Origin: UBA1227 sp045642705 | Lineage (GTDB): Bacteria > Bacillota > Clostridia > Oscillospirales > Acutalibacteraceae | DNA: 64,000 nt | Assembly (NCBI GenBank): GCA_045642705.1 | Contig: JAZUJK010000016.1 | Span: forward strand, 1-64,000 | Reading direction: 5' to 3' | Shown: piece by piece, positions 27,349 to 36,356 of the stretch | How positions within the stretch are numbered: position 1 is the first letter of the stretch | Layout of the letters: each line of letters starts with the position of its first letter | Program-made: the position numbers and the translations under genes | The notes under the pieces: model-generated | The model's database searches: none | What the model was told of the DNA's origin: nothing | Seen by the model: the letters and a program-made list of their open reading frames with translations, nothing else

Positions 27349-28257
27349 TCACATCAATAAAAATTTCTTTAAATCCCAATTTTCAAAATCAGGTATAAAA
27401 CTTTCCTCTGCTGCCTCTCCCTCCTGTACAAAAGCATTTGTAATACCGAGGGAAACCGCATAATCTACGAGTTCATCATACTCCTCATTTGTGACTTTTC
27501 GATTAATTTCAGGGAAATTTTTCAAATTGTCAGCAAGCGGTGTATATTGACTCATTATGCTGATGAATATATTCTCTCCATAACGTTCATGAAGATATTT
27601 TAATACCTGCTTTGAATCATCGATACAACCTGGGAGAAGCAAATGTCTCACAACAACTCCAGCTGTTAAAAGACCATTGTCATCGTACTTAATAACTGGC
27701 TGTTGTGCCACCATTTCATCAATCGCGGCACTTGCATATTCGAAATAATCAGGTGCTTTTGAATATCTCGTCGACAATTCTGATGAAACATATTTGAGAT
27801 CCGGAAGATATATATCCACTACGCCACTTAGCATTTTCAAAGTGGATACTGTCTCATAAGAACTGGTATTGTAAACAATTGGGATACTAAGACCTAGGCC
27901 CTTGGCCTTGATAAGCGCGCGGCGTATCCCGGGCACGAAATGTGTCGCAGTGACGAGATTTATATTATGCGCTCCCATCTCTTGCAGATGCAAAAAGATG
28001 GAGCATAACTCATCTACGGTCACTGCCGTGCCATTCGTGCCGTCTGCAATGTTGTGGTTCTGACAGAACACACAACGAAGTGGGCAGCCGCTAAAGAACA
28101 CTGTTCCCGAGCCACGCTCGCCTGATATAGGCGGCTCCTCCCACATGTGCAGGGACGCCCGCGCGACCCTTATGGCATCGCTCTCTTGGCATACGCCTCG
28201 CTCGCCCATTTCCCTATTCACTTTGCAATTTCTAGGACATAAATTACAAATAGGCAT
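27349..28257 (-). CDS. Radical SAM protein, pyruvate formate-lyase activase-like (COG1313 type)
   Basis: This 302-residue radical SAM enzyme has the [4Fe-4S] motif Cys-X3-Cys-X2-Cys in SGCPLRCVFCQNH (about residues 55-67). An extra N-terminal cysteine set, ICNLCPRNCKVNR with a further GVCQES, probably binds another cluster. This layout (N-terminal cysteines followed by the core and VVVRHLLLPG) is typical of PflX/COG1313-like proteins annotated as activase-like, whose substrate is generally unknown. The start has GGGGATTGAG upstream. It lies seven bases before the histidine kinase gene on the same strand and is divergent from the HD-GYP gene. Confidence 0.88.
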   Translation of the reverse strand: MPICNLCPRNCKVNREMGERGVCQESDAIRVARASLHMWEEPPISGERGSGTVFFSGCPLRCVFCQNHNIADGTNGTAVTVDELCSIFLHLQEMGAHNINLVTATHFVPGIRRALIKAKGLGLSIPIVYNTSSYETVSTLKMLSGVVDIYLPDLKYVSSELSTRYSKAPDYFEYASAAIDEMVAQQPVIKYDDNGLLTAGVVVRHLLLPGCIDDSKQVLKYLHERYGENIFISIMSQYTPLADNLKNFPEINRKVTNEEYDELVDYAVSLGITNAFVQEGEAAEESFIPDFENWDLKKFLLM

Positions 28258-28351
28258 CTCAATCCCCCATACACACCTATTATATTATTATATTTTGTGC
28301 AATTTCAATATTTTTAGCAACATTTTAAGTTTGTTTTTTATACAATTTGTG

Positions 28352-28380
28352 TTTACTTTTTAACAATTATTTGATAATAT
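28352..28380 (+). promoter_or_regulatory. Sigma-A-type promoter for the REC-HD-GYP gene
   Basis: TTTACT (28352-28357) and TAATAT (28375-28380) are separated by exactly 17 bases in an AT-rich gap between divergent genes. This gives a leader of about 50 bases before the TTG start at 28437. Confidence 0.6.
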
Positions 28381-28436
28381 TATTGTTATCATGTATTTCT
28401 ATGCGCATTAGTATGGAATGTAGAGGTGAAACTAAG

Positions 28437-29588
28437 TTGGAAAACGAACGTTTTAAATTGCTTATAGTCGATGACGCTCAGGTAAATAGAGAAATCTTGG
28501 CCGACATCTTAGGTGATGAATTTGACATCCTTGAGGCAGAAAACGGTAGAGAGGCTCTTGATGTCATTGAGGCATATGGCAATGGTCTTGCTTGTATCCT
28601 TCTTGATATGGTTATGCCTGTTATGAACGGAATCGAAGTCGTTGAGGCAATGAATGAAAAGGGTTGGCTTGAGGATATCCCTGTAATTATGATTTCTGCA
28701 GAGAATTATCCTAAGTTCATAGCTCACTTGTTCGATCTCGGCGTAACTGATTTTATCAATAGACCTTTCGATGCGAAGGTAGTTCATAAGCGTGTTATCA
28801 ATACTGTACTTCTTTATGCTAAGCAAAAGAGACTTACTGAGATGGTAGCATCTCAGATTATTGAGCGTACACAGAGCACCAATATGCTCATCAATGTACT
28901 CTCTCATATAGTAGAATTCAGAAATGGCGAAAGTGGTTCACACTGCCTCAATATCAGTAAGATTACCGCACTGCTCTTGCGCGGTATAATGTCGCGTACA
29001 GATGAGTATGGTCTAACACGTGCTGATATTCCTTCTATCTGTACAGCTTCATCTCTTCATGATATTGGTAAGATTGCTATTCCAGATGAAGTTATCAACA
29101 AGCCTGGAAAACTCACAGACGAAGAGTTCGCAATTATGAAGGCTCACTCAATGGAAGGCTTCAAATTGCTTGAAACAATTCCAAACGGCGATGACATAGA
29201 TGTTATTAGCTATGCAAAGCAGATTGCAAGACATCACCATGAGAAATATGATGGCCGTGGCTATCCAGATGGTTTGAAGGGTGAGGAAATTCCAATCGCT
29301 GCGCAAATAGTATCGCTTGCCGATGTATATGATGCTCTAACTAGTGAGCGTTGCTATAAGAAAGCATTTACACACGAAAAGGCTATCGAGATGATTGTCA
29401 ACGGTGAATGCGGTGCATTCAACCCAATCCTCCTCCAATGCTTCTTGGAAATTGCTCCTACACTTCAGGATCAATTACAAAATAGTTCACTTCTCGAGGA
29501 ACAGGCTGCTGAGGATCTACAGTATCTTGTTTCAACAATGCTTGAGACAAGCAAAATCGATGACCAGATATTTAAAGGAGAAGACTAA
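28437..29588 (+). CDS. Response regulator with HD-GYP phosphodiesterase domain
   Basis: This 383-residue protein has a receiver domain (residues 6-125, acidic pocket VDDAQ, phospho-acceptor Asp57 in LLDMVMP, Lys replaced by the NRPF loop). After a helical linker comes an HD-GYP domain (150-350) with ASSLHDIGK (metal-binding HD, 208-209), AHHHE-like RHHHEKYDGRGYP and LADVYDALTS. It is expected to degrade cyclic di-GMP to GMP when phosphorylated. The TTG start at 28437 is chosen because AGAGGTGAA lies six bases upstream. Further in-frame ATG codons upstream fall inside or next to the promoter and lack ribosome sites. It overlaps the HPt gene by one base (TAATG). Confidence 0.92.
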   Translation: MENERFKLLIVDDAQVNREILADILGDEFDILEAENGREALDVIEAYGNGLACILLDMVMPVMNGIEVVEAMNEKGWLEDIPVIMISAENYPKFIAHLFDLGVTDFINRPFDAKVVHKRVINTVLLYAKQKRLTEMVASQIIERTQSTNMLINVLSHIVEFRNGESGSHCLNISKITALLLRGIMSRTDEYGLTRADIPSICTASSLHDIGKIAIPDEVINKPGKLTDEEFAIMKAHSMEGFKLLETIPNGDDIDVISYAKQIARHHHEKYDGRGYPDGLKGEEIPIAAQIVSLADVYDALTSERCYKKAFTHEKAIEMIVNGECGAFNPILLQCFLEIAPTLQDQLQNSSLLEEQAAEDLQYLVSTMLETSKIDDQIFKGED

Positions 29589-29938
29589 TGAATATAAGAG
29601 ATTGTTATGATATATTTGGCGGAGACTATGATGGCGTAGTTGCACGTATGTGTGGCGAGGAAAGAGTTGCAAGATTCATTCCTAAATTTGTTTCTGACCC
29701 TACATATGAAGAGCTCTGCAATTCAATTGCAGCAGAGGATTGGGAGACAGCATTCCGTGCATCTCACACAATGAAGGGAGTATGTGCGAACTTCGGTTTC
29801 ACCAAGCTCCAACAGTCATCAAGTGACCTCTGCGAGACACTTCGTTCAGGTTCACCAAACGATGATACAATGCCTCTCTTTGAGGAAGTTAAGAAGGACT
29901 ACGAGGTAGTAGTTGACGCACTTGCTCTTATCGACTAA
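29588..29938 (+). CDS. HPt (histidine phosphotransfer) protein
   Basis: This 116-residue single-domain protein has the HPt four-helix layout. The phospho-acceptor is His60 in ASHTMKGVCANFGF (H-x-x-K-G), followed by a LCETLRSG helix. It has no kinase or receiver domain. Such proteins carry phosphate from the receiver of a hybrid kinase to a final response regulator. It is translationally coupled to the REC-HD-GYP gene (stop and start overlap) and flanked by two hybrid kinases, so it is probably the missing middle step between them. A strong terminator follows within 20 bases. Confidence 0.92.
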   Translation: MNIRDCYDIFGGDYDGVVARMCGEERVARFIPKFVSDPTYEELCNSIAAEDWETAFRASHTMKGVCANFGFTKLQQSSSDLCETLRSGSPNDDTMPLFEEVKKDYEVVVDALALID

Positions 29939-29954
29939 CAAAGCATAAAAAAAC

Positions 29955-29990
29955 AACCTCCAAGAACGTCTCGTTCTTGGAGGTTTTCTT
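29955..29990. terminator. Strong, probably bidirectional terminator
   Basis: A perfect 14-bp stem AACCTCCAAGAACG / CGTTCTTGGAGGTT (29955-29968, 29972-29985) encloses a TCT loop. T-rich sequence follows on the plus side and an A-run of seven precedes the stem, so it can stop both the HPt operon and the convergent kinase gene. Confidence 0.92.
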
Positions 29991-30001
29991 TTGTCTATAA
30001 A

Positions 30002-32311
30002 CTATAGAGCATACTTTTGAAGTATAGCAGACAGGGTGTCAATTGAAATTGGCTTACCTATATGCGCATTCATTCCAACTGAGAATGCCTTTTGCTTGTC
30101 CTCAACAAAAGCATTAGCCGTCATAGCAATGATTGGCACTGCATTGAGATACGGTGTTCCGATTGATCTGATATATTCCGTAGCCTCATAGCCGTTCATC
30201 TTAGGCATCTGAACATCCATAAGGATAGCGGCATATTTTCCATCATCCGCTTCTCTCGCGAAGTGAATTGCCTCTTCGCCATTTTTAGCAACATCAGCAG
30301 TGATTCCAAGTTCGTTTAAAAATTCAAGAACTATCTCAACATTGAGTTCGTTGTCCTCAGCAACAAGTACATGCTTACCACTGATAATTCGATTATTTTC
30401 AACCTCTACATCGGCAATTTTCCTAATATTAGTTTTCTCACATTTCTTGAGTGGAAGAATAATTGTTGTAGTTGTACCTACGCCCTTCTCACTCTCAACA
30501 TTGATTGATCCCTGGAAGAGATCAACCATTCGCTTTGTGATTGACATGCCGAGACCTGTGCCTTCGATGCCACTGTTTGTTACAGTCTCTTCACGGCTGA
30601 ATGGCTCAAAGAGTTCCTTTAAGAACTTCTTGCTCATTCCAACACCATTATCTGCAATTACGAATTTATATAATCCATATTCAGCTCTATCTGATGGGAG
30701 CTGTTCAAGTGTTACATCAATTTTTCCGCCTGGGTTAGTATATTTTACAGAGTTAGAAAGAATATTTATCATAATCTGACTAAAGTGTAATTTGTCTATA
30801 TAAACCTTAGGATCTGATAGATTGATAATTTTAGTATTGAGAGCAATGCCCTTATCAGATGCTGTAAGGCCAATAATAGAACTGATTCTATCCTTCAAAT
30901 CATTGAGGTCATCTGGTTCTAAATCTATTGATACCTTACCACTCTCAACACGAGACATATCAAGTACTTCATTGATAAGTTGAAGAAGGTGAGTTCCTGC
31001 AATCTTAATCTTTTCGATGCTCTCTCTAACCTTTTTCTCATCATTGATATTCTTCTCGGCAATCTCTGCAAATCCAAAGATTGCATTCATTGGAGTACGA
31101 ATATCATGTGACATATTAAAGAGGAATGCAGTCTTGGCCTCATTTGCTTGATTTGCACTCTGCAATGCAGTCTCAAGTGTCTTCTGACGCTCAATTTCAA
31201 GATTTACATCATCATCAACATTATAGACACCGATAACAAATCTATTCTCTTCGCCTTCTACCTTGGACTTTGCAACACGCATTTGGAAGAATATTGGTTC
31301 TTCATCAATCAACATTCGATAATTGAATGAGAAAGAATCTTTACTTAAGAATTCCTTGATAATATTTTTCTTGGAAAGTCTCTGCATTACAAAATCTCTA
31401 TCCTCTTCATAAACAACAGTTTCCAAATTATCAACGATATCTTGGAAGAAATCATTTGTATCTGTCATTCTATTCAAGACATTCTTATTAAATGTCTCGC
31501 GAGATCCAAAACTATCATAAGAGCCATTTAATATATCAACATAGTAAATAGCCTCATAATCACCTGCAAGGCCTTGTGCCAGGGTTGTAAGTTTTAGGTT
31601 ATTTTTCTTATAGATTTCCTTGAAATAATCATCGCGTTCAGTCGAAATATTAAAGCAATAAATGATAAGTACTGACAGCATAAATCCTATCGAATACATA
31701 GGAGCATCAGGGAATGCAAGTTGTCCCAATCCAAAAATGAGAGGAATACTTGCATATATAGCAGCTACATTGTATTTCTTTCGTCCATCTCTGCTGAAGA
31801 TAGTCATCACAAGTGCAAAGAGCATCAAGAATACGTAGTATGAGAACTGTAAGAGGAATGCGACTGTACGACCAGTTCCTGGAATATACTGATAGTCATC
31901 AGTAATTGTAAAGAAAAATCGTGTAGGGATATTGGAGAAAATAAGGATCATCTGTAGGAATATAAGCACCTTACGCGCTATCTCCAAACCAAGCTTTAAT
32001 GTTCCCTGTGTTTTGGTGAAATAAATTGCATATCCAAACCAAACATATGCAGACCATGCCGCCATTGTATGGAAGGCATAAGTGAAAATTTTATAACCGA
32101 GTAAAGGTGTTGAAATTGCGCTGGAGAAGAATATACCCCAAATTCCATCGATAATTGAAAATGTTATTACGAAAGTAATCATTTTCACAAACTGGTTATC
32201 AATTGTTTCTTTGTAAGGAGTTGATACCGTACGGTTAAGTAAGACTGAGTTGATGACAACACAAACGAATGCAACAATTGCATACATTATACCTAAATCC
32301 ATCTGCACCAC
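30002..32311 (-). CDS. Membrane hybrid histidine kinase with PAS-like domain
   Basis: This is a 769-residue sensor. The N-terminal 220 residues have seven hydrophobic segments, a 7TM-type sensor. A PAS-like region follows (about 245-375), then HisKA with His402 in NMSHDIRTPMNA. The HATPase has ILSNSVKYT, DNGVGM and GTGLGMSI, and the C-terminal receiver (about 645-769) has acceptor Asp699 in LMDVQMPKMNG. The start is uncertain: GTG at 32311 and 32308 and ATG at 32302 are in frame, preceded by AAAAGGGGGGG, an unusual G-run that serves as the ribosome site. It lies 34 bases after sufB and may be cotranscribed. It probably feeds the HPt and HD-GYP proteins encoded convergently. Confidence 0.9.
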   Translation of the reverse strand: MVQMDLGIMYAIVAFVCVVINSVLLNRTVSTPYKETIDNQFVKMITFVITFSIIDGIWGIFFSSAISTPLLGYKIFTYAFHTMAAWSAYVWFGYAIYFTKTQGTLKLGLEIARKVLIFLQMILIFSNIPTRFFFTITDDYQYIPGTGRTVAFLLQFSYYVFLMLFALVMTIFSRDGRKKYNVAAIYASIPLIFGLGQLAFPDAPMYSIGFMLSVLIIYCFNISTERDDYFKEIYKKNNLKLTTLAQGLAGDYEAIYYVDILNGSYDSFGSRETFNKNVLNRMTDTNDFFQDIVDNLETVVYEEDRDFVMQRLSKKNIIKEFLSKDSFSFNYRMLIDEEPIFFQMRVAKSKVEGEENRFVIGVYNVDDDVNLEIERQKTLETALQSANQANEAKTAFLFNMSHDIRTPMNAIFGFAEIAEKNINDEKKVRESIEKIKIAGTHLLQLINEVLDMSRVESGKVSIDLEPDDLNDLKDRISSIIGLTASDKGIALNTKIINLSDPKVYIDKLHFSQIMINILSNSVKYTNPGGKIDVTLEQLPSDRAEYGLYKFVIADNGVGMSKKFLKELFEPFSREETVTNSGIEGTGLGMSITKRMVDLFQGSINVESEKGVGTTTTIILPLKKCEKTNIRKIADVEVENNRIISGKHVLVAEDNELNVEIVLEFLNELGITADVAKNGEEAIHFAREADDGKYAAILMDVQMPKMNGYEATEYIRSIGTPYLNAVPIIAMTANAFVEDKQKAFSVGMNAHIGKPISIDTLSAILQKYAL

Positions 32312-32345
32312 TTACCCCCCCTTTTCCTTTCAGTGAGTTTATGGG

Positions 32346-33296
32346 CTATTTTAAGAATCCTTGAATAATAATTTCTTCGGCCTCTTCTTCACTCATTCCG
32401 AATGTTTCGAGTTTTATCAGCTGATCTGAATTGATCTTGCCGATTGCCGCTTCATGTATTACCTGAGCGTCCGGGTGGTTAGCCGAAATCGCTGGTATTG
32501 ATGAAATTTTAGCATTGTCCATAATAATTGAGTCACACTGAACATGAGCATGGCAAGCATTATTACCAACAGCATTAGGATAGAACACCTGAGTAGAATT
32601 GTCTTTTCCGACTGTTCTAGAAATAATCTGAGCTGATGAGCCTTCACCATTTAGGTTGACGACCATATCAGTCTTAGCCACTTGGTCGCCATGTGTCATT
32701 AACTTCTCTAGAACATACATCTTGGCACCAGCCGCAAGGTTTGCTTCAGTCTTGCGATATGTTGAATCAACACCCTTAATCTGAACCATTTCCATCTCGC
32801 AATAAGAATCTTCATCCATCTCAACAACTGTTGTTGGATTCAGTATTCTCTTGCCCTTGCCATCGCCTTCACCATAATGTTTTTCAACATATTTCAGGCT
32901 TGCTCCACGGCCGATATGGAATGTATGTATTCCATCGTGACCACTGTCCTCATCGCCACAGTTGTGAATACCACAACCAGCAACGATATTGACATCTGAG
33001 CCTACGCCCACATAGATGTCATTGTATACAACATCATGCTTACCTGATTCTGTAACAATTACAGGAATATGGACGTCTTCTCCCTTAGTATAAGGCTTGA
33101 TAATTACATCAATGCCTGGTTTATCTGATTTTGGAATAATCTCAACATTCGGTGAGGAAGATCTTACAAGTCCTTCACCATTCTTACGAATATTGAGTGC
33201 TCCGGCTGGTACGCCAGTCATATCTGCAATCTCAGATAGCATATGCTGATCTACAGCAGAGAGAGATAAGTCAAATTTGAAATCTTTTATATCCAT
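32346..33296 (-). CDS. Minimal SufB/SmsB-type Fe-S scaffold protein
   Basis: This 316-residue SufB/SufD-family protein is much shorter than usual SufB (about 470 aa) or SufD (about 420 aa), which fits the SmsB scaffold of the SUF-like minimal system. The right-handed beta-helix core is visible (IVAGCGIHNCGDEDSG, SLKYVEKHYG, YCEMEMVQIKG, NACHAHVQCDSIIMD). The C-terminal helix region has AISANHPDAQVIHEAAIG, with the typical His and Glu near the scaffold site. It works with the SufC-type ATPase encoded directly upstream (TAATG overlap). No sufS or sufU is in this operon, so sulfur would come from a separate desulfurase, such as the one at 46837-47964. Confidence 0.9.
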   Translation of the reverse strand: MDIKDFKFDLSLSAVDQHMLSEIADMTGVPAGALNIRKNGEGLVRSSSPNVEIIPKSDKPGIDVIIKPYTKGEDVHIPVIVTESGKHDVVYNDIYVGVGSDVNIVAGCGIHNCGDEDSGHDGIHTFHIGRGASLKYVEKHYGEGDGKGKRILNPTTVVEMDEDSYCEMEMVQIKGVDSTYRKTEANLAAGAKMYVLEKLMTHGDQVAKTDMVVNLNGEGSSAQIISRTVGKDNSTQVFYPNAVGNNACHAHVQCDSIIMDNAKISSIPAISANHPDAQVIHEAAIGKINSDQLIKLETFGMSEEEAEEIIIQGFLK

Positions 33297-34042
33297 TATT
33301 TCTTATCCTCCCCTCTGAAATTGCACTCCTGTGCGAAACTACCAAATTCAGAGAGAAGTCTTGGGAAGACTTCATCTCGAGGTCCCTGAGTCTGAACCTG
33401 TCCATTTGCAAGAATGATAATCTCATCTGCGAGCTGCATAATTCTCTCCTGGTGAGAGATGATAATTACGCTGTTTGTCGCATTCTTAGCAAGTGTCTTG
33501 AATGTATCAACAAGCATAGAGAAACTCCATAGGTCAATGCCTGCTTCAGGCTCATCATAGATAGCAAGGTTTAAGTTTCTTGCCATAAGTGTAGCAATTT
33601 CTATACGCTTAACCTCACCACCAGAGAGAGATGAATCAACCTCTCTGTTTAAGTAGTCCATAGAGCAGAGACCAACTTTGGTGAGGAATGAGCAGCACTC
33701 ATCCTCTGGAAGTTCTTTGCCAGCAGCAAGTGACAACAAGCTGCGTACAGTAAGTCCCTTAAAGCGAGGTGGTTGCTGGAATGCATAACCAATTCCGAGC
33801 TGAGCACGTTCTGTAATACTAAGGTTTGTAATGTCCTTTCCATCATACAGAATCTGACCGCCAGTTGGCTGCTCGATGCCCATAATGAGTTTGGCGAGAG
33901 TAGACTTTCCGCCACCATTTGGACCTGTGATTACAATGAATTTGCCATCATCAAGTTTGAGATTTAATCCACTGATAATCTCAAGGGAACCAGAACCATC
34001 TTCATTATCAACTTTAAAAGATAAATCTTTTAGTTCTAACAT
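33296..34042 (-). CDS. sufC: SufC/SmsC-type ABC ATPase for Fe-S assembly
   Basis: This 248-residue soluble ATPase energises the SufB-type scaffold. It has Walker A GPNGGGKST (residues 37-45), the Q-loop AFQQPPRF, signature LSGGEVKR, Walker B IYDEPEAGIDL and the switch HQE. The EVKR after the signature and the EPEAGID variant are typical of SufC rather than of transport ATPases. The start has AGAGGT at a normal distance, and the gene overlaps sufB by one base. It follows the Mrp/NBP35 gene by 10 bases, giving a compact Fe-S assembly and delivery cluster. Confidence 0.93.
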   Translation of the reverse strand: MLELKDLSFKVDNEDGSGSLEIISGLNLKLDDGKFIVITGPNGGGKSTLAKLIMGIEQPTGGQILYDGKDITNLSITERAQLGIGYAFQQPPRFKGLTVRSLLSLAAGKELPEDECCSFLTKVGLCSMDYLNREVDSSLSGGEVKRIEIATLMARNLNLAIYDEPEAGIDLWSFSMLVDTFKTLAKNATNSVIIISHQERIMQLADEIIILANGQVQTQGPRDEVFPRLLSEFGSFAQECNFRGEDKK

Positions 34043-34052
34043 TTTTTACCTC

Positions 34053-34868
34053 TTATAAATTGCTTAAAATCTTGTCAAGTGCATCAGAGATACCATCAAC
34101 TTTTGCTTCCTCAATCTTGCCAGCATCTACAAGCTCAGCAATCTCAGGATTGATTGGAAGTTTAGCAAGTACTGGGACACCAAGTTCCTTGGCAATTTCA
34201 TCAGCCTTGCCCTTACCAAATATTTCAAGTTTCTTGCCGCAATCTGGGCACTCAACATAACTCATATTTTCAACTACGCCAAGGATTGGAACATCCATCA
34301 TCTTGGCCATATTATAAGCCTTCTTAACGATGAGCGTTACGAGATCCTGAGGTGTAGTAACAACTACGATTCCCTTAACCGGAAGAGACTGATATACAGT
34401 TAGTGGTACATCTCCTGTTCCAGGAGGCATATCAACAAACATATAGTCAACCTCGCCCCAATGAACATCTGTCCAGAACTGGTTAATAACACCACTGATA
34501 ACTGGACCTCTCCATACAACTGGAGCCTCCTCATCCTCAAGGATGAGATTGATAGACATAAGTTTAAGTCCACCTTCTGTCTCTGCTGGCTCTATGCCAA
34601 AATCTGTGCCAACAGCCTTGGTGTGGATACCAAATGCCTTAGGAATAGATGGGCCTGTTACGTCCGCATCCATAATAGCAGTTTTGTTGCCACGCTTTGC
34701 ACATTCAGATGCAAGAAGGCTAGTAACGAGTGACTTACCAACGCCACCCTTACCAGATGCAACTGCAATAACATTTCCTACTGTGCTATTTGCATTTACC
34801 TCAACTTGAAAATCTGCTTTTTCGCACTTGCTAGAACAGGTGCTACAATCGTGAGTACATTCGCTCAT
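34053..34868 (-). CDS. Mrp/NBP35-type Fe-S carrier ATPase
   Basis: This 271-residue P-loop protein moves Fe-S clusters to target proteins. It has a cysteine-rich N-terminus (CTHDCSTCSSKC, residues 4-15, NBP35-like), a deviant Walker A GKGGVGKSLVTS and the switch DADVTGPSIPK. The PPGTGDVPLT motif and the C-terminal cluster-binding CPDC (about residue 215) are also present. It lies between tadA (5 bases upstream) and sufC (10 bases downstream) with a GAGGAG ribosome site. The context with sufC and sufB supports a role in Fe-S delivery rather than in chromosome or septum positioning. Confidence 0.93.
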   Translation of the reverse strand: MSECTHDCSTCSSKCEKADFQVEVNANSTVGNVIAVASGKGGVGKSLVTSLLASECAKRGNKTAIMDADVTGPSIPKAFGIHTKAVGTDFGIEPAETEGGLKLMSINLILEDEEAPVVWRGPVISGVINQFWTDVHWGEVDYMFVDMPPGTGDVPLTVYQSLPVKGIVVVTTPQDLVTLIVKKAYNMAKMMDVPILGVVENMSYVECPDCGKKLEIFGKGKADEIAKELGVPVLAKLPINPEIAELVDAGKIEEAKVDGISDALDKILSNL

Positions 34869-34873
34869 TTATT

Positions 34874-35320
34874 TCATCTCCTCAATTTTTTAAAAAAGTC
34901 AGTAAGCAGAGCACTACACTCCTGCTCGAGTAATCCGGTCTCAAAATCCGGTTTATGATTATACGGCAAATCAAACAAATTGATTACACTACCTACGGAG
35001 CCGTTCTTTTCATCGCGCGCCCCATAATGAACCGTTTTTATCCTAGAATTAATTATTGCGCCCGCGCACATAGGGCACGGTTCCAATGTGACATATAGGT
35101 CGCACTGGAATAGGCGCCAACCGCCAAGTTTCTTGCACGCTTCATCTATAGCGATGATCTCGGCGTGCGATAGCGCATTCTTGTCGCCCTCGCGACGATT
35201 GTATCCACGACCTACAATCTCGTCGCCCTTGACAACCACCGCGCCCACTGGAACCTCGCCTTGCGCGGCCGCGATTTTAGCAAGTTCAATTGCTTCGCGC
35301 ATATAAAATTCAGCATCCAT
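34874..35320 (-). CDS. tadA: tRNA-specific adenosine deaminase
   Basis: This 148-residue zinc enzyme converts adenosine 34 of tRNA-Arg(ACG) to inosine. Zinc ligands and the catalytic Glu are visible as HAEII (His52, Glu54) and PCPMCAGAI (Cys82, Cys85), with the usual family length. The start is at 35320, where ATG overlaps the stop of the CPBP gene (TAATG) and GGGGATAAAG lies upstream. The in-frame ATG 12 codons earlier lies inside that gene and is rejected. It is part of a minus-strand unit that starts with a tRNA-Arg gene. Confidence 0.95.
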   Translation of the reverse strand: MDAEFYMREAIELAKIAAAQGEVPVGAVVVKGDEIVGRGYNRREGDKNALSHAEIIAIDEACKKLGGWRLFQCDLYVTLEPCPMCAGAIINSRIKTVHYGARDEKNGSVGSVINLFDLPYNHKPDFETGLLEQECSALLTDFFKKLRR

Positions 35321-36330
35321 TACTTTATCCCCATATATGTTACTGTCTCGCAACATTTCATAACAATCTCAACAACTGCCCAGATAAAAATAGGTGATAC
35401 TACAGTAAATAGTACTGGCTGCCAGCCAACGAATTTGCCTTCCAGACGGAAGTTGATTTTTTTCTTATTAGCCATCCAGATAAAGGCAAATGTACCGAGC
35501 AATACACCCACAACATTAATTCCTGCTGCAACGAGGAAGTATACTGGTCTCGATAAATTGCTGACCAAAAGGGATATTATTACAGCATATGTATTATTCA
35601 TAAAATGGACTGCAATGCTAGTCCACAAACTGCCAGTTTTAATAACCATCCAGCCCATAACACAGCCTAAAATAAATGCAAATGGGACCTGGGTAAAACT
35701 GCCGTGCATGATTGCAAAAATAAATGCACTGAGCACGATTGCAAAGCCATCACCAAATCTGCGGAGTGACTGCAATGCAATTCCTCGAATTGCAAATTCC
35801 TCGCAAAGTGCAGGAACTATTGCAACGCTCAAGATTTCCCATAGAAATTCCCCGACATTTTCAGGTACCGTGTTATCTACTTCGTCGAACACAAAGCCTA
35901 TAGATTCAAGGGAAACTGTGAAAACAGCTGTTATGAAATTTGCAACAATAATAGTCACAAATGCAACCGGTAAGCATGCTGCGAAAAGTTTGGTTGAATT
36001 TGGCTTATCAAGCGGCAACAATTCCGTTTTCTTATCCAGCAATTTTATGAAAGCTGCTGCTATCGAAAACGGTATCAAAATTCCAAGAATCGAGAAAAAT
36101 ATCTGTACGATTTGCTGTAGCGCATAGGATGTGCGATACACCTTGAGATATGGGGAAGCAAGTATGTAATCCACCATCAAATTGATGCCGTATTTAAATC
36201 CTAGAATTGCAAACCCAATGAGACTTGTAATGAGGAGAAGTTGAACTATGTCGCGTTTTCCCATTTTAGTCGTTATTTTTTCAGGTTTTACATAGCTGTC
36301 CAGCGAGACATTTATGCGACCATAATCCAT
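35320..36330 (-). CDS. CPBP family intramembrane metalloprotease
   Basis: This 336-residue membrane protein has eight or so hydrophobic segments from about residue 20 to 310. The CPBP (CAAX protease/Abi) motifs are in order: EEFAIRGIAL (E-E-x-x-x-R), FAIMHGSF (His in the next helix) and a final HFMNNTYAV (H-x-x-x-N). The start at 36330 is chosen for its GGAGGAG site; an ATG 18 codons upstream would lie inside the tRNA gene. The family cleaves prenylated or other membrane proteins or peptides; the target here is unknown. It lies 26 bases after the tRNA-Arg gene and is coupled to tadA. Confidence 0.9.
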   Translation of the reverse strand: MDYGRINVSLDSYVKPEKITTKMGKRDIVQLLLITSLIGFAILGFKYGINLMVDYILASPYLKVYRTSYALQQIVQIFFSILGILIPFSIAAAFIKLLDKKTELLPLDKPNSTKLFAACLPVAFVTIIVANFITAVFTVSLESIGFVFDEVDNTVPENVGEFLWEILSVAIVPALCEEFAIRGIALQSLRRFGDGFAIVLSAFIFAIMHGSFTQVPFAFILGCVMGWMVIKTGSLWTSIAVHFMNNTYAVIISLLVSNLSRPVYFLVAAGINVVGVLLGTFAFIWMANKKKINFRLEGKFVGWQPVLFTVVSPIFIWAVVEIVMKCCETVTYMGIK

Positions 36331-36356
36331 ATTTTTCTCCTCCTTTTCATAAGATT

